Below, piece after piece: positions 19,303-29,323 of a stretch of DNA of 64,000 nt. The stretch spans positions 62,001 to 126,000 of the forward strand of contig NZ_JABASR010000003.1 of the NCBI RefSeq assembly GCF_016107525.1, written 5' to 3'. The stretch's first letter is position 1. Each line of letters opens with the position of its first letter. A model generated the notes under the pieces. The model ran no database searches, had not been told where the DNA came from, and saw nothing but the letters and a program-made list of their open reading frames with translations. Origin of the DNA: Psychrobacter aquimaris (GTDB lineage Bacteria > Pseudomonadota > Gammaproteobacteria > Pseudomonadales > Moraxellaceae). The translations under genes and the position numbers were made by a program.

Positions 19303-19994
19303 TGTCAATTGATAATGCAAGCCAGCTCATCAAACCGTTGCGTATTGCTGTTCTAGTATCAGGAAGTGGTAGCAACCTGCAAGTATTAATCAATGCAATG
19401 CAAGCAGGCGCGCTACCGATTGAAATCGTTGGTGTCATTAGTAACCGTGAAGACGCTTATGCATTGACACGTGCTAAAGACGCTGAGATACCAGTTGCGG
19501 TGCTGTCACATGTTGCTAGTGGCAAACGTATGGGTATCAAGACGTTTGAAACCCATGCCAGCAGCCAACTAGCGTCATGGCAACCAGATCTCATTGTATT
19601 AGCTGGATTTATGCGCGTATTGAGTGCAGATTTTATCGATAACGCGCCAGCGCCGATGATTAATCTACATCCCTCTTTATTGCCAGTCTATAAAGGCCTT
19701 GATACCCATCAGCGTGCGATACAAGCCGGTGAGCGCCATCATGGCTGTAGTATTCATGTCGTCACTGCCGAGCTCGACGCGGGTACTGTTTTGACGCAAG
19801 CGATGTTAGAGATAAATCAGAAAGACACTGCCGATAGTCTACAAGCACGCGTGCAAAAGCTTGAGCATCAATTGCTCCCTTGGACGATTTTATTGTTGGC
19901 TAAAGGTGCACTATCGCTGAAAGATAATTCATCATCACATCAGAAAAACATCTTTTTGCCAGCCTTACCTTTAAAACTATATTTGAACGACTGA
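19302..19994 (+). CDS. purN: phosphoribosylglycinamide formyltransferase 1
   Basis: This enzyme transfers a formyl group from 10-formyltetrahydrofolate to GAR, the third step of purine synthesis. The phosphate-binding SGSGSN is at residues 20-25, the catalytic NLHPSLLP at 121-128 (Asn121, His123) and the catalytic Asp near residue 159 (ELDAGTVL). At 230 aa it has a C-terminal tail of roughly 20 residues beyond the E. coli enzyme. Translation should be coupled to purM through the one-base TAATG overlap. A bidirectional terminator follows. Confidence 0.96.
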   Translation: MSIDNASQLIKPLRIAVLVSGSGSNLQVLINAMQAGALPIEIVGVISNREDAYALTRAKDAEIPVAVLSHVASGKRMGIKTFETHASSQLASWQPDLIVLAGFMRVLSADFIDNAPAPMINLHPSLLPVYKGLDTHQRAIQAGERHHGCSIHVVTAELDAGTVLTQAMLEINQKDTADSLQARVQKLEHQLLPWTILLLAKGALSLKDNSSSHQKNIFLPALPLKLYLND

Positions 19995-20055
19995 GTAAAT
20001 AACGATAGTCACAAATTATCAGGCATAAACTATCAAACTTAACTCTTAGCATAAA

Positions 20056-20090
20056 AAAGCCCAGTCACTCAATGAATGACTGGGCTTTCT
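20056..20090. terminator. bidirectional terminator between purN and the aldehyde dehydrogenase gene
   Basis: A stem of GCCCAGTCA / TGACTGGGC, extended inward by a few pairs, is flanked by A and T runs on opposite sides. It can stop both convergent transcripts. Confidence 0.85.
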
Positions 20091-20145
20091 AATAGCGGCC
20101 TTTAAAAGTCTCTAAAGTCCATCTAAATCCTGAAGACTTCAGATA

Positions 20146-21528
20146 TTATTGACTCTTATGGACGTGTAACCCTTTAATATTTACAAATTCTTTAATACCA
20201 AAACCGCCATGCTCGCGGCCATGACCTGAGTTTTTTACGCCACCAAACGGCAACGCTGGATTTGCAAGGCCATAACCATTGATGTAGACCATTCCAGTAT
20301 CAAACTCTTCGCGCGCTAGGCGAATGGCTTTATCTTCGTCTTTAGAGAAGATAGCACCGCCCAGACCGTAGCGACTGTCATTGGCAATGCGTAATGCATC
20401 ATCTTGGTCTTTGGCTCGTATTAATGAGGCGACAGGGCCAAATAATTCGTCGTCATAGGCAGGTTGGCCTTTTTCGACATTCTCCAAGATAGTTGCTGGA
20501 TAAAAACTGCCTTTTCCTTCTGGCAATTGACCACCAACAGCAATCGTTGCGCCTTTTGCCACACTGTCTTCTACTTGCTCATGCAACTTTTCTTGTAAAT
20601 CTTTGCGGGCTAATGGACCAAGATCAGAGCTATCATCCATCGGATCGCCAGATTTAGCATCTGCAAATTTTTCGACAATGCGTTTACGGAAATCATCGTA
20701 TAAGCTATCAACGACGATAAAGCGCTTAGCGGCGACACAAGTTTCACCATTATTAATGAGACGTGCTTGGGTACAGGTTTCTACTGCTAATTCTAAATCC
20801 GCATCTTCTAAAACAATAAATGCATCGTTAGAACCTAATTCCAATACTACTTTTTTGATAGCTTTCGCTGCTTGCTGACCAACGATACTACCAGCGCCAT
20901 CACTACCTGTGAGTGTAACACCACGCACTTTGTCATGACCGATTAACGCTTCTGATTGATCGTGATCGATTAAGATCGTACGGAACAAATCGTTTGGTAA
21001 ATCAGATTCATGGAATATTTTTTCAATTAATAAGCCAGAACCAGTCACGTTTGATGCGTGCTTGAGTAAGATACTATTACCCGCCATCAGATTCGCGATG
21101 GTATAACGGAACACTTGATAAGCAGGAAAGTTCCATGGCTGCATGCCATAGATGACACCGATAGGCTGGTAAGTCACAATGCCTTTTTTCAAGCCTTCGA
21201 TATCACGCTCATCATCAGCAAGTGCAGCCACCCCTTTTTCTGCGGTATAGTCACAAATTGCCTTACACAAATCTATTTCTTGTAAACTCTGGCTATAGAG
21301 CTTACCACGCTCCTCCGTCATGAGCTTAGACAACTCTTCTTTGTACTTGAGCAAGGTCTTACCGATAGAATTGATGACTTTTGCACGCGCTTCATGGCTA
21401 GTTTTGCGCCACTCCAGAAATGCTTGGTGCGAGGATTCAACAATCTTGTTGACCTCATCATTACTCATGTAATCGTATTCTTTGATAGCTTCACCCGTTG
21501 CTGGGTTTATAGTAGTAATATCTGCCAT
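20146..21528 (-). CDS. NAD(P)-dependent succinate-semialdehyde dehydrogenase family protein
   Basis: An aldehyde dehydrogenase of 460 aa, closest in look to the succinate-semialdehyde dehydrogenases of the GabD/Sad group. It would oxidise succinic semialdehyde to succinate. The catalytic Glu is E230 in VVLELGSND and the catalytic Cys is C264 in NNGETC. The cofactor-contact segment is YGMQPWNFPAYQVFRY. The C-terminal AREEFDTGMVYINGYGLANPALPFGGVKNSGHGRE stretch (split here for description) is typical. The exact aldehyde is inferred. It is monocistronic, with a good AAGGATAAT ribosome-binding site. Confidence 0.85.
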   Translation of the reverse strand: MADITTINPATGEAIKEYDYMSNDEVNKIVESSHQAFLEWRKTSHEARAKVINSIGKTLLKYKEELSKLMTEERGKLYSQSLQEIDLCKAICDYTAEKGVAALADDERDIEGLKKGIVTYQPIGVIYGMQPWNFPAYQVFRYTIANLMAGNSILLKHASNVTGSGLLIEKIFHESDLPNDLFRTILIDHDQSEALIGHDKVRGVTLTGSDGAGSIVGQQAAKAIKKVVLELGSNDAFIVLEDADLELAVETCTQARLINNGETCVAAKRFIVVDSLYDDFRKRIVEKFADAKSGDPMDDSSDLGPLARKDLQEKLHEQVEDSVAKGATIAVGGQLPEGKGSFYPATILENVEKGQPAYDDELFGPVASLIRAKDQDDALRIANDSRYGLGGAIFSKDEDKAIRLAREEFDTGMVYINGYGLANPALPFGGVKNSGHGREHGGFGIKEFVNIKGLHVHKSQ

Positions 21529-21930
21529 GATTATTATCCTTATTTATTAAACTATTTTATTGGTTTAAAAATTTATCGCTTCAACATTTGAAATTTTAAA
21601 AGACACATAAGCCGAGAATCGTCATTTTTATAAATGCATATGGTCAAATTCAACGACTTCATCAACGATTTTATTGAACCCGACAATGTCGTATAACTTA
21701 ACAATAGGTTATGTATTTGTCTTTTTTCTTAATGTGGATTCATCATAGCAAAATGTTCGACGAGTAGTTTTACAAGTTATGAAGAAGTGTGCGTAAGATG
21801 TTAAGAATGTGACTGGCTGATTGATTATGCTGAGATCTTGGATGAGACTTTTCAGCAAAATCAGACCAATAAAAAACCAGCGCTTTGGCTGGTTTAGTGA
21901 ATAAGTGATTGATAAATAAAAATAAATGAC
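21529..21930. other. spacer between the LysR gene and the aldehyde dehydrogenase
   Basis: About 400 bases without a gene. It contains the LysR terminator listed separately and, presumably, the dehydrogenase promoter. I see nothing else to name. Confidence 0.5.
21872..21897 (-). terminator. terminator after the LysR gene
   Basis: A stem of AAACCAGC / GCTGGTTT with a short loop. On the minus strand it is followed by a T-rich run. Confidence 0.8.
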
Positions 21931-22920
21931 TTAAAACAAATGATTCATCACAGGGATTTCTTGTGGTGGATTCTCTTCTTCGTCAACGATTTGACGTGCT
22001 ACATGCATGATAAGCTGACGCAACCAACGATGCGCGGGATGATGCTGCAACAAAGGTGACCACGCCATGGTTAGCTCAAATTCGGGGATAAAAAACGGTG
22101 GCTCTTCCATCTTTATGCTGTCGTTATTGGCCTGCATTTTTGCCACACGTGTGGGCAAAGTAGCAATCAAATCTTTGTTTGCTGCGAGCATAGCTGGCAT
22201 TTGATAATGACGGGTAAAAACGCTGATTTGACGTTTTTGACCTAAGCGCTGTAGAGCTTGATCAATAGAGCCAAGTCCGCCAGATTTTTCTGGATTGACC
22301 CCAAACCCCACACCCATTCCCGTTTTAGAGACCCAAACGTGCTGCGCTTTTAGATAATTTTTAAGATTGAAGCGGTTGGCATAAGGGCTTTCTGACGACA
22401 ATAAACAACTAAAAGTATCACGCCATACCAGAACTTGGTGAAAACTTTGGGGTATCTCATTAAAACGGTTGATCGCCAAATCGACGCGACCTTGCTCCAT
22501 ATCACGATAAGAGACATCTGACGGCGTCAAGAAATCCAAAATAACATTGGGCGCCTCTGACCTCAGGGCTTTGACCAGTTTTGGTACCAACGTCGCTTCA
22601 GCATAATCTGAGGTCATAATACGAAAAACGCGCGAGGTACTATAAGGACGAAATTCTGTACGCGGCTCCAGTACTTGAGTCAAATCCGCAAGTATTTCAC
22701 GGATACGAGGCTGCAACTCCAAAGCGCGTTCAGTCGGCGTCATACCTTCGGATGAGCGTACCAGTAATGGATCATTAAATAGCTTACGCAGACGGCGCAA
22801 AATATTACTCATCGCAGGTTGGGTAATGCCAAGCTGCTCAGCTGCACGAGTGACGTTTTTTTCTCGTAGCAACACATCTAAATGTACCAATAAATTTAAA
22901 TCTACCCGCTGCAAATTCAT
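21931..22920 (-). CDS. LysR family transcriptional regulator
   Basis: A DNA-binding regulator of 329 aa. The winged helix-turn-helix is at residues of about 4-62 (DLNLLVHLDVLLREKNVTRAAEQLGITQP, broken here), followed by the linker helix and a periplasmic-binding-like effector domain (IMTSDYAEATLVPKLV, then LAINRFNEIPQSF). It belongs to the NodD/LinR-like branch judging from the N-terminus. It is divergent from isocitrate lyase across about 680 bases, so control of aceA is possible but unproven. Control of the downstream dehydrogenase is another option. Confidence 0.9.
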   Translation of the reverse strand: MNLQRVDLNLLVHLDVLLREKNVTRAAEQLGITQPAMSNILRRLRKLFNDPLLVRSSEGMTPTERALELQPRIREILADLTQVLEPRTEFRPYSTSRVFRIMTSDYAEATLVPKLVKALRSEAPNVILDFLTPSDVSYRDMEQGRVDLAINRFNEIPQSFHQVLVWRDTFSCLLSSESPYANRFNLKNYLKAQHVWVSKTGMGVGFGVNPEKSGGLGSIDQALQRLGQKRQISVFTRHYQMPAMLAANKDLIATLPTRVAKMQANNDSIKMEEPPFFIPEFELTMAWSPLLQHHPAHRWLRQLIMHVARQIVDEEENPPQEIPVMNHLF

Positions 22921-23599
22921 ATATGTCTCTTTACCTTAGAATAAATACCACTCCAAACGCGGCGTTTTTTGCCCTGTTATTTAGTATAAATCATCTATAA
23001 CAGAATGAAATAAGCATAACTTTATATTAATTTTTCTGATATACGCTTATTATAACTGAAATTATCTATCTTAAGCTGTTGTTTTATATATACTATCATC
23101 AAATTAAATACCCAAGATAATAATCATAAACTAGATAAATCAAGGTAACCTAGCTATAGTGGCTAGCAAGCGCTTAGTTAGTCATTATTTAATATTAGGC
23201 AGTCGCCATGCGTTTCAATGGATTGACTACAACCTGTATTTTATCGCATTTTCATACGGAAATACGGACATAACATTTATTACGCAAACTTAATTTTTTG
23301 CTCTCATTTGTTTTTAAGCTTGAATGAGTACTTTGCACTTTTAGGGCAATAAGCACTTTAACAGTCGAAAAAGGCTTATAAAAAAGCGCATTCATCCTGA
23401 AATAAAAGACCAAATAATAAAAGCTGACCAATTAGACAGGTTTTGTTTGCTTTTATGCTAATTTTCTTATAGTTTAGTAGAGATTGCTAAGGCACAAGGC
23501 CTATATTTTAAATTTTTACTTCTGCCAGCATCTTTCTATATATCAAAATTATCTCACTACTTTTAGTTTACTAATTTTCACCACCCCAAGGAGACATAG
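22921..23599. other. long divergent control region lysR / aceA
   Basis: About 680 AT-rich bases without a plausible gene. A LysR operator (T-N11-A type) may be present, but several candidates exist and none stands out. The aceA ribosome-binding site is AAGGAG just before the ATG. Confidence 0.5.
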
Positions 23600-25186
23600 A
23601 TGTCAACTGCATATAAATCAGCGATCGATTTAGTACGTGAATTAAAGCAAAAGCACGGTAACTGGCAGAATATTAGCGAAACCGATGCGGCACGTATGAT
23701 GTCACAAAACCGTTTTAAAACGGGCTTAGATATCGCCAAATATACTGCAAAAATCATGCGTCAAGACATGGAAGACTATGACAATGATACGTCTCAGTAC
23801 ACGCAGTCTTTAGGTGCATGGCATGGTTTTGTTGCTCAACAAACGATGTATGCTAAGAAAAAATACTTTGGTACAACAGCTAAAACTTACATCTACCTAT
23901 CAGGTTGGATGGTTGCTGCCCTTCGTTCTGAGTTTGGTCCTCTACCTGACCAGTCTATGCACGAAAAAACGTCTGTACCTAAGCTAATCGAAGAAATCTA
24001 TACCTTCTTGCGTCAAGCTGATGCTAAAGTATTGAACGATTACTTCCGTGAGCTAAACGCTGCTGAAGAAGCGGGGCAAGATACCTCAGCTATCCTAGAA
24101 AAAATCGAAAACTTTGATTCACACGTGGTGCCAATCATTGCTGATATCGATGCAGGTTTCGGTAACGAAGAAGCAACTTACTTGCTAACCAAGCAAATGA
24201 TCGAAGCTGGTGCTTGTGCTATTCAAGTTGAGAACCAAGTATCTGATGCGAAGCAATGTGGTCACCAAGCGGGTAAAGTTACTGTACCGCATGAAGACTA
24301 TATCGCAAAAATCAACGCTATTCGTTATGCATTCTTAGAGCTTGGTGTTGAAGACGGCGTTATCGTTGCTCGTACTGACTCTGAAGGCGCATCACTGACG
24401 CAAAAAATCCCAGTATCAAATGAGCCAGGCGATCTTGCTTCTCAGTACATCGATTTTATCGAGATGGAAGAAGTCACGCTTGAAGATGCGAAAGAAAACG
24501 ACAGCTTGCTTAAGCATAACGGCAAACTAGTACGTCCAGTTCGCCTACCTAACGGTCTATATCAATTCCGTGAAGAAACGAACATCGACCGTGTGGTACT
24601 TGACTGTGTAACCGCTCTAGAAAACGGCGCTGATCTACTATGGATCGAAACACCGACTCCAGATGTAGAACACATCAAAATGATGGTTGACCGTATTAAA
24701 GAGCAGCAGCCTAAAGCCAAGCTTGTATACAACAACAGCCCATCATTCAACTGGACGCTTAACTTCCGTAAGCAAATTATCGCTCAGTGGGAAGACGAAG
24801 GCAAAGACATCTCTGCCTACAATAAAGATGACTTGATGAGCGCTGATTACGACGGTACTGAGCTTGATACAGCAGCTGACGAAGCGGCTAGAAACTTCCA
24901 ACGTGATGCATCACGTGAAGCAGGTGTATTCCATCACTTAATCACGCTACCTACTTATCACACCACTGCACTTAGCGTGCATGAGCTTGCTAAAGGCTAC
25001 TTCGGTGAAGATGGTATGCTTGCTTATGCAGCCGGCGTGCAACGTAAAGAAATCCGTGAAGGCATCGCTTGTGTTAAGCACCAAGCAATGGCGGGTTCTG
25101 ACCTTGGTGATGATCACAAAGAGATCTTCTCAGGTGAAAATGCCCTTAAAGCTGGCGGCGGCAAAAACACCATGAACCAGTTTTAA
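23600..25186 (+). CDS. aceA: isocitrate lyase (long type)
   Basis: This enzyme splits isocitrate into glyoxylate and succinate, the first glyoxylate-shunt step. It is 528 aa, matching the long subfamily of Pseudomonas aeruginosa and longer than the 434-residue E. coli enzyme. The active-site loop is KQCGH (218-222, nucleophile C220), where E. coli has KKCGH. The metal-binding ADIDAGFG lies at 181-188, and later NNSPSFNW contacts substrate. The ribosome-binding site AAGGAG is strong and a terminator follows. Malate synthase G, the next enzyme, is encoded 24 kb away. Confidence 0.97.
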   Translation: MSTAYKSAIDLVRELKQKHGNWQNISETDAARMMSQNRFKTGLDIAKYTAKIMRQDMEDYDNDTSQYTQSLGAWHGFVAQQTMYAKKKYFGTTAKTYIYLSGWMVAALRSEFGPLPDQSMHEKTSVPKLIEEIYTFLRQADAKVLNDYFRELNAAEEAGQDTSAILEKIENFDSHVVPIIADIDAGFGNEEATYLLTKQMIEAGACAIQVENQVSDAKQCGHQAGKVTVPHEDYIAKINAIRYAFLELGVEDGVIVARTDSEGASLTQKIPVSNEPGDLASQYIDFIEMEEVTLEDAKENDSLLKHNGKLVRPVRLPNGLYQFREETNIDRVVLDCVTALENGADLLWIETPTPDVEHIKMMVDRIKEQQPKAKLVYNNSPSFNWTLNFRKQIIAQWEDEGKDISAYNKDDLMSADYDGTELDTAADEAARNFQRDASREAGVFHHLITLPTYHTTALSVHELAKGYFGEDGMLAYAAGVQRKEIREGIACVKHQAMAGSDLGDDHKEIFSGENALKAGGGKNTMNQF

Positions 25187-25228
25187 TCACCGACCACTTA
25201 TAAGTACATTTCGTAAGTGCCAGTTATA

Positions 25229-25265
25229 AAGAAAGCCGCCCTACATTGTAGGGTGGCTTTTTTAT
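25229..25265 (+). terminator. terminator after aceA
   Basis: A 13-bp stem (AAAGCCGCCCTAC / GTAGGGTGGCTTT, one G-T pair) with a 3-base loop and T run. Confidence 0.9.
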
Positions 25266-25306
25266 GTCTGCTTATTTGCACTCTATCACTGTGAGCTTGT
25301 TAAATT

Positions 25307-26542
25307 TCAATTTGAGTGCTTATTATCCTTACTATCAATCTCTTTCATATTATTGCTATTATCATCTACCTGACTGCTCTGTATACTGACTGAATCGTAA
25401 GTTTCTGGGTTTTCACCCATCAGCTCACGCTTTATATTTTTTATACGGAGGTCATTTTTAAAAAATTTACGATAGATTGATTTTATCATCCTGTAAATTA
25501 GATAAAAAACACCACCAAGTACAAGCAGCCACCACAGTTGTATCAATCCAAGCGCTACTGACCTGAGTATCTCCCAGCCATCTTTAAATGCTTGGTTAAC
25601 TTGGGTACTAAAGCTTGGCTGCTCAGCATCCAATAGCACATCTAGATTTTGTGTGGTTTCTTTATAACTGATATCTGGCTGCATAAAGGTCAGGTTAATG
25701 GTGCTATATTGAACTTTATCAGCGATAGCCAGTTGCTCAAGCTTGGCAAGCTCTTGTTGACGACGCGCAGCATAAGTCGCGGTAATGGCATCAACATTGC
25801 TGCCTTGGTCTTTATCATTTTTACTATTGAGACGTTCTTGGCTAAGCTCGCTTGCCATATCACTATTTAGCTGGCTCGCTAGCTGTTCACGATAAATATC
25901 TAATGTTACATCTTGAGCACTAAACTGCTGCTCATTTAAAAATGCGACTTGCTGTTGTAATTGCGCTAGGAACTTGCTGACATTGGCGCGAGGGATACGG
26001 ACTGTCATGTTAGCTTTACGAGTATAGGTTGTGATCGTGATGTTTTTATTGCCTTGTACAAAGGTGCGACTATCACGTGGATGATTACTAATATTACTAA
26101 GTGCCACATAACCAGCCTGTTGCCTTGTCAAACTCTCAATAGCATCACTAGTTTTGACGACATCTTCAACTTTAAAATCAGCACTGGCAGTTATCAATAA
26201 CGCTTTACCAGCAATTTTAATGTCTGTTGTCTGACTACCAAGTGTTTGTTCACTAGGGTTTGATAGATTTGCAACCTCTAAGCCATTGGATGCGTTATCG
26301 ACTGCCGCATCTGACATGATGCTGACCATCTCACCTGCTGTAGCCTCTGCAACTTCTTCAGTTGCCACTTCTGTCAGATCTGCGCTACTTTCTGCATATT
26401 CAGAAGAGCTGTCGCAGCCGCCTATCAATAAAACAGACCCGAGCATTATTGGTAAAAAGAAAGCTGATGAAAACAAGACGTTAGGCATTAATATTGAATG
26501 AGATTGCTGAGTGTCATACTTCTTTTGATTGCATTGCGTCAT
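25307..26542 (-). CDS. DUF4349 domain lipoprotein
   Basis: An envelope protein of about 411 aa with an uncertain start. The open frame runs up to a TTG at 26635, with ATGs at 26614, 26599, 26560, 26542 and 26488. I chose 26542 because it places a basic N-region ahead of the hydrophobic stretch ending in the lipobox LIGGC. After a Ser/Glu/Ala-rich spacer the DUF4349 domain follows (TASADFKVEDVVKTSDAIESL, then ANMTVRIPRANVSKFLAQLQQ) with a coiled-coil segment, then a hydrophobic helix near the C-terminus (LGLIQLWWLLVLGGVFYLIYRM) and a polar tail. Its function is unknown. Confidence 0.75.
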   Translation of the reverse strand: MTQCNQKKYDTQQSHSILMPNVLFSSAFFLPIMLGSVLLIGGCDSSSEYAESSADLTEVATEEVAEATAGEMVSIMSDAAVDNASNGLEVANLSNPSEQTLGSQTTDIKIAGKALLITASADFKVEDVVKTSDAIESLTRQQAGYVALSNISNHPRDSRTFVQGNKNITITTYTRKANMTVRIPRANVSKFLAQLQQQVAFLNEQQFSAQDVTLDIYREQLASQLNSDMASELSQERLNSKNDKDQGSNVDAITATYAARRQQELAKLEQLAIADKVQYSTINLTFMQPDISYKETTQNLDVLLDAEQPSFSTQVNQAFKDGWEILRSVALGLIQLWWLLVLGGVFYLIYRMIKSIYRKFFKNDLRIKNIKRELMGENPETYDSVSIQSSQVDDNSNNMKEIDSKDNKHSN

Positions 26543-26784
26543 TATTTTATAATCCGGCATTTTATGAGATATATTAGATAAAAATATTTTAGCTTTCATT
26601 ATAAAGCTAATCATTTTTATTCTACTTTTGTTCAATAATTATCCTTAATTATAATGATTACTTACTAAAAGTATATCTCTAATATTCGCTTAGATTATTT
26701 ATAGAAAAGATTTCGCTTGTTATTCGCCGATAGCTTTCATACGATGGTAGTGATTCAAATTTATTAAAATAATCGGGAGCCATC

Positions 26785-28494
26785 ATGCAAGAGATAGAGC
26801 TAAAGTTTTTGGTACCAGAGTCGCGACTAAAAGGTTTAATGCGCCAAGCAAGAGTCAAATCTTCTGAGGTGACGCCACTGGCTGCCCATTATTACGATAC
26901 CCCTGACCAACAGCTTGCAGAGGCAGGCATTGGCTTACGCATTCGTAAAGAAGGCGACGCTTGGGTACAGACCATCAAAGCGGGCGGCGACGGCATTGCG
27001 GCACGTTTAGAGCATAATGCGGTACTGGATAGTGAGCAGGTAGAGGCGATGCTCGATAATAATGCGCTCATGCCTGATTTAACCATTTATAAAAATACCT
27101 CTGTCGCCCCTGCTCTGGCTAAATTTAAGCTAAAAAAACTGGCTAAAAATCTCACACGGCTATATGTTACCGATGTAGAGCGCATCGCACGATTGCTGGT
27201 AGATGAGGGTGACGATGAAGCAATTAACCATATCGAGATGGCGTACGATTATGGAGAAATCATTCACGGCAATGATGATACTCAGCGCGCTGCTATTCAA
27301 GAAATTGAGTTTGAGCTGGTATCAGGAGATATCGATTTTTTATTTGTAACCGCTAAAACTTGGTGTAAACGCTATAAGCTTTGTCTGTCTACGGTGACCA
27401 AAGCTGAACGCGGTGGCTTACTCATTACTGGGCAGCAGCATAGCTCAGCCGTTCATACGGACCTTAGCCAGCTAAATATCGATAAAAAAATCAGCATGCC
27501 GGCCTTTGTGCGCGCAGCCGTGCATAACTGTCTGTTGCAAATACTGCCCAATAGTAGTGCTATCGTCGCTGGCAGCGAAGAAGATGACCATATATTACAA
27601 CTGTATATCGGTATTACCCGCTTGCAAGCTGCCCTACAAGCATTTACCAGCTACTCTGACGAAATCAATCCAGACTGGCTGCCGATACTAAAACAAACAA
27701 CAGCTTTAATTAATGATTATCGAGAGCTTGTCCATCTTGCCTCATATATAGAGCCTAATTTACAACAGCAAGGCTCACCTACAGTCGATTGGACAACAGA
27801 TATCGACGCGCTGAAGATTACTCCGAAGGATGCTGTCAGCGCCAATGATTTTCAGTTGATCTTACTTGAGCTGATCGCCTTTACCATGAGTAACCCAAGC
27901 CTTGAACCGCAATCTGACCAACTCGCCATCGATAAACTGGCAAAAACACTATCCAAACAGCAGGCAAAGCTTGGCAAAGCAGTGCAAAAGCTTCAGAGTA
28001 AAAACGGTGCTGACTCTGCTAGCATGAATATAGAAAGTGGTGATTTAAAAAATGACGATTTACAAAGTGTGGACTTAGAAGGTATTGACTCAGAAAGCGT
28101 CAATACACAAAGTCTTGATGTAGAAAGTGACAATACAGAAAACATTGATGTAGAGAGCTTTAATGAAACGCAAGCCATGCATGAACTACATCAACAGTTA
28201 ACGACCTTACTTTATATCAGTGAGTTTGCTGCGCCATTATTAGATAAGAAAAAGTCAAAAAAGAAAAAAACGAAAAAGACAAACAAACGCTGGCTAAAAT
28301 ATTTAGCAAAAGCGCAAAAATCTTTGAATCAATATCGCAATCATATGGTGTATCAACAGCACTATCAGTTAAAATCAGAGACAGAGAGGAATGCACTATA
28401 TGGAGCTGGTTGGTTTGCAGCCATGCAAGCGATAGACCATAAACCTACTGAAAAATGCTTGGCTAAAGTAACAGACAGCTCAATATTTCGCTAA
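26785..28494 (+). CDS. CYTH-CHAD domain protein (putative inorganic triphosphatase)
   Basis: A two-domain protein of 569 aa. The N-terminal CYTH (triphosphate tunnel) domain starts with the ExExK motif EIELK at residues 3-7 and covers about residues 1-205. A helical CHAD domain with conserved His and basic residues fills the rest (FVRAAVHNCLLQIL, then the IGITRLQAALQAF helix). Residues 415-459 are a run of nine pentapeptide units inserted in the CHAD part, followed by a Lys-rich stretch (KKKSKKKKTKKTNK). E. coli YgiF with the same architecture hydrolyses triphosphate, and CHAD domains bind polyphosphate. The ribosome-binding site GGGAG is good and a terminator follows. Confidence 0.85.
   Translation: MQEIELKFLVPESRLKGLMRQARVKSSEVTPLAAHYYDTPDQQLAEAGIGLRIRKEGDAWVQTIKAGGDGIAARLEHNAVLDSEQVEAMLDNNALMPDLTIYKNTSVAPALAKFKLKKLAKNLTRLYVTDVERIARLLVDEGDDEAINHIEMAYDYGEIIHGNDDTQRAAIQEIEFELVSGDIDFLFVTAKTWCKRYKLCLSTVTKAERGGLLITGQQHSSAVHTDLSQLNIDKKISMPAFVRAAVHNCLLQILPNSSAIVAGSEEDDHILQLYIGITRLQAALQAFTSYSDEINPDWLPILKQTTALINDYRELVHLASYIEPNLQQQGSPTVDWTTDIDALKITPKDAVSANDFQLILLELIAFTMSNPSLEPQSDQLAIDKLAKTLSKQQAKLGKAVQKLQSKNGADSASMNIESGDLKNDDLQSVDLEGIDSESVNTQSLDVESDNTENIDVESFNETQAMHELHQQLTTLLYISEFAAPLLDKKKSKKKKTKKTNKRWLKYLAKAQKSLNQYRNHMVYQQHYQLKSETERNALYGAGWFAAMQAIDHKPTEKCLAKVTDSSIFR
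28027..28161 (+). repeat. 15-bp / pentapeptide repeat inside the CYTH-CHAD gene
   Basis: Nine in-frame units of 15 bases encode NIESG, DLKND, DLQSV, DLEGI, DSESV, NTQSL, DVESD, NTENI and DVESF. The pattern is [DN]-[LVTSI]-x-[SNG]-x. The unit length keeps the frame open whatever the copy number. Confidence 0.85.
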
Positions 28495-28544
28495 AAATAC
28501 TCTTAGCAACAGGAACAACGCTTAGAATAAACAAAATCTAGAAG

Positions 28545-28582
28545 AAAAAAGACAGCTCACTTTATGTGGGCTGTCTTTTTTT
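28545..28582 (+). terminator. terminator after the CYTH-CHAD gene
   Basis: A GACAGCTCAC / GTGGGCTGTC stem (one mismatch-like pair) with a 5-base loop, flanked by A and T runs. Confidence 0.88.
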
Positions 28583-28708
28583 GAGCGCTTTTTTTGATTG
28601 GATGATTAAACTCAGCTATGTTGAAACTTAACAACTCGACTCAGTCAATGATACATCAAAAATTAGCATTTATTTGCTAAGCCTAGCGCTTTTATAAGCT
28701 TGAGCATT

Positions 28709-29323
28709 TTATAAACCCAGAACTTTCATACGCTCACTGACTGGCTGATACATTTTTTCGCCAGCAGGCTCAACAATGTTACCAAATGGCATTTGTGCCA
28801 CCAACTCCCAACTATCTGGGATAGCAAAAGCCTTAGCTGCGTCTTCATCCACAAGCGGATTGTAGTGCTGTAAATTTGCACCAATATTCAGCGTGCGTAG
28901 TTCTGTCCACATGGCATACTGATGCATGGCTGAGGTTTGCTGTGCCCAAACTGGGAATTTGTCTGCGTATAGCGCAAACTGCTCTTGCAATGATTTAATC
29001 ACCTTGTTATCTTCATAAAATAGCACGGTACCAGCAGCGGCACGGAAGCTATCTAGCTTTTGCTTAGTGCCAGAAAAATCGCCATCACCGACTGCTTCAC
29101 GCAGTTTGTTTTCAGCGATATCCCACAACTTCTGGTGCTCTGCACCAAACAGTACGACCAATCGCGAAGATTGCGAATTAAAAGAAGAAGGGGTATGTAA
29201 TAAAACCCGCTCTGCCATATTTACAATCGTTTGTGGCTCTACTGGTAGCTCGTTGCCCAAGGCATAGATCGAACGGCGTTCATCAAAGGCTTGTTGTAAA
29301 GTGACTAGGCTTTCTTTAGACAT
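28709..29323 (-). CDS. nitroreductase family protein
   Basis: An FMN-dependent oxidoreductase-like protein of 204 aa. The ATG at 29323 has AAGGAT upstream; the codon just before it is TTG and is not used. The N-terminal part (FDERRSIYALGNELP, then LLHTPSSFNSQSSRLVVLFG) holds the flavin-binding Arg/Ser and SSxNSQ region typical of the HBN/YdgI-like branch. A later segment (GANLQHYNPLVDEDAAKAFAIP) matches the second flavin/substrate region. Members reduce nitro compounds or quinones; the physiological substrate is unknown. Confidence 0.85.
   Translation of the reverse strand: MSKESLVTLQQAFDERRSIYALGNELPVEPQTIVNMAERVLLHTPSSFNSQSSRLVVLFGAEHQKLWDIAENKLREAVGDGDFSGTKQKLDSFRAAAGTVLFYEDNKVIKSLQEQFALYADKFPVWAQQTSAMHQYAMWTELRTLNIGANLQHYNPLVDEDAAKAFAIPDSWELVAQMPFGNIVEPAGEKMYQPVSERMKVLGL

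Noticed and set aside
22921..23599. Search for a CRISPR array or small RNA in the long lysR-aceA spacer
   Set aside because: No regularly spaced repeats or terminator-ended transcript could be seen.
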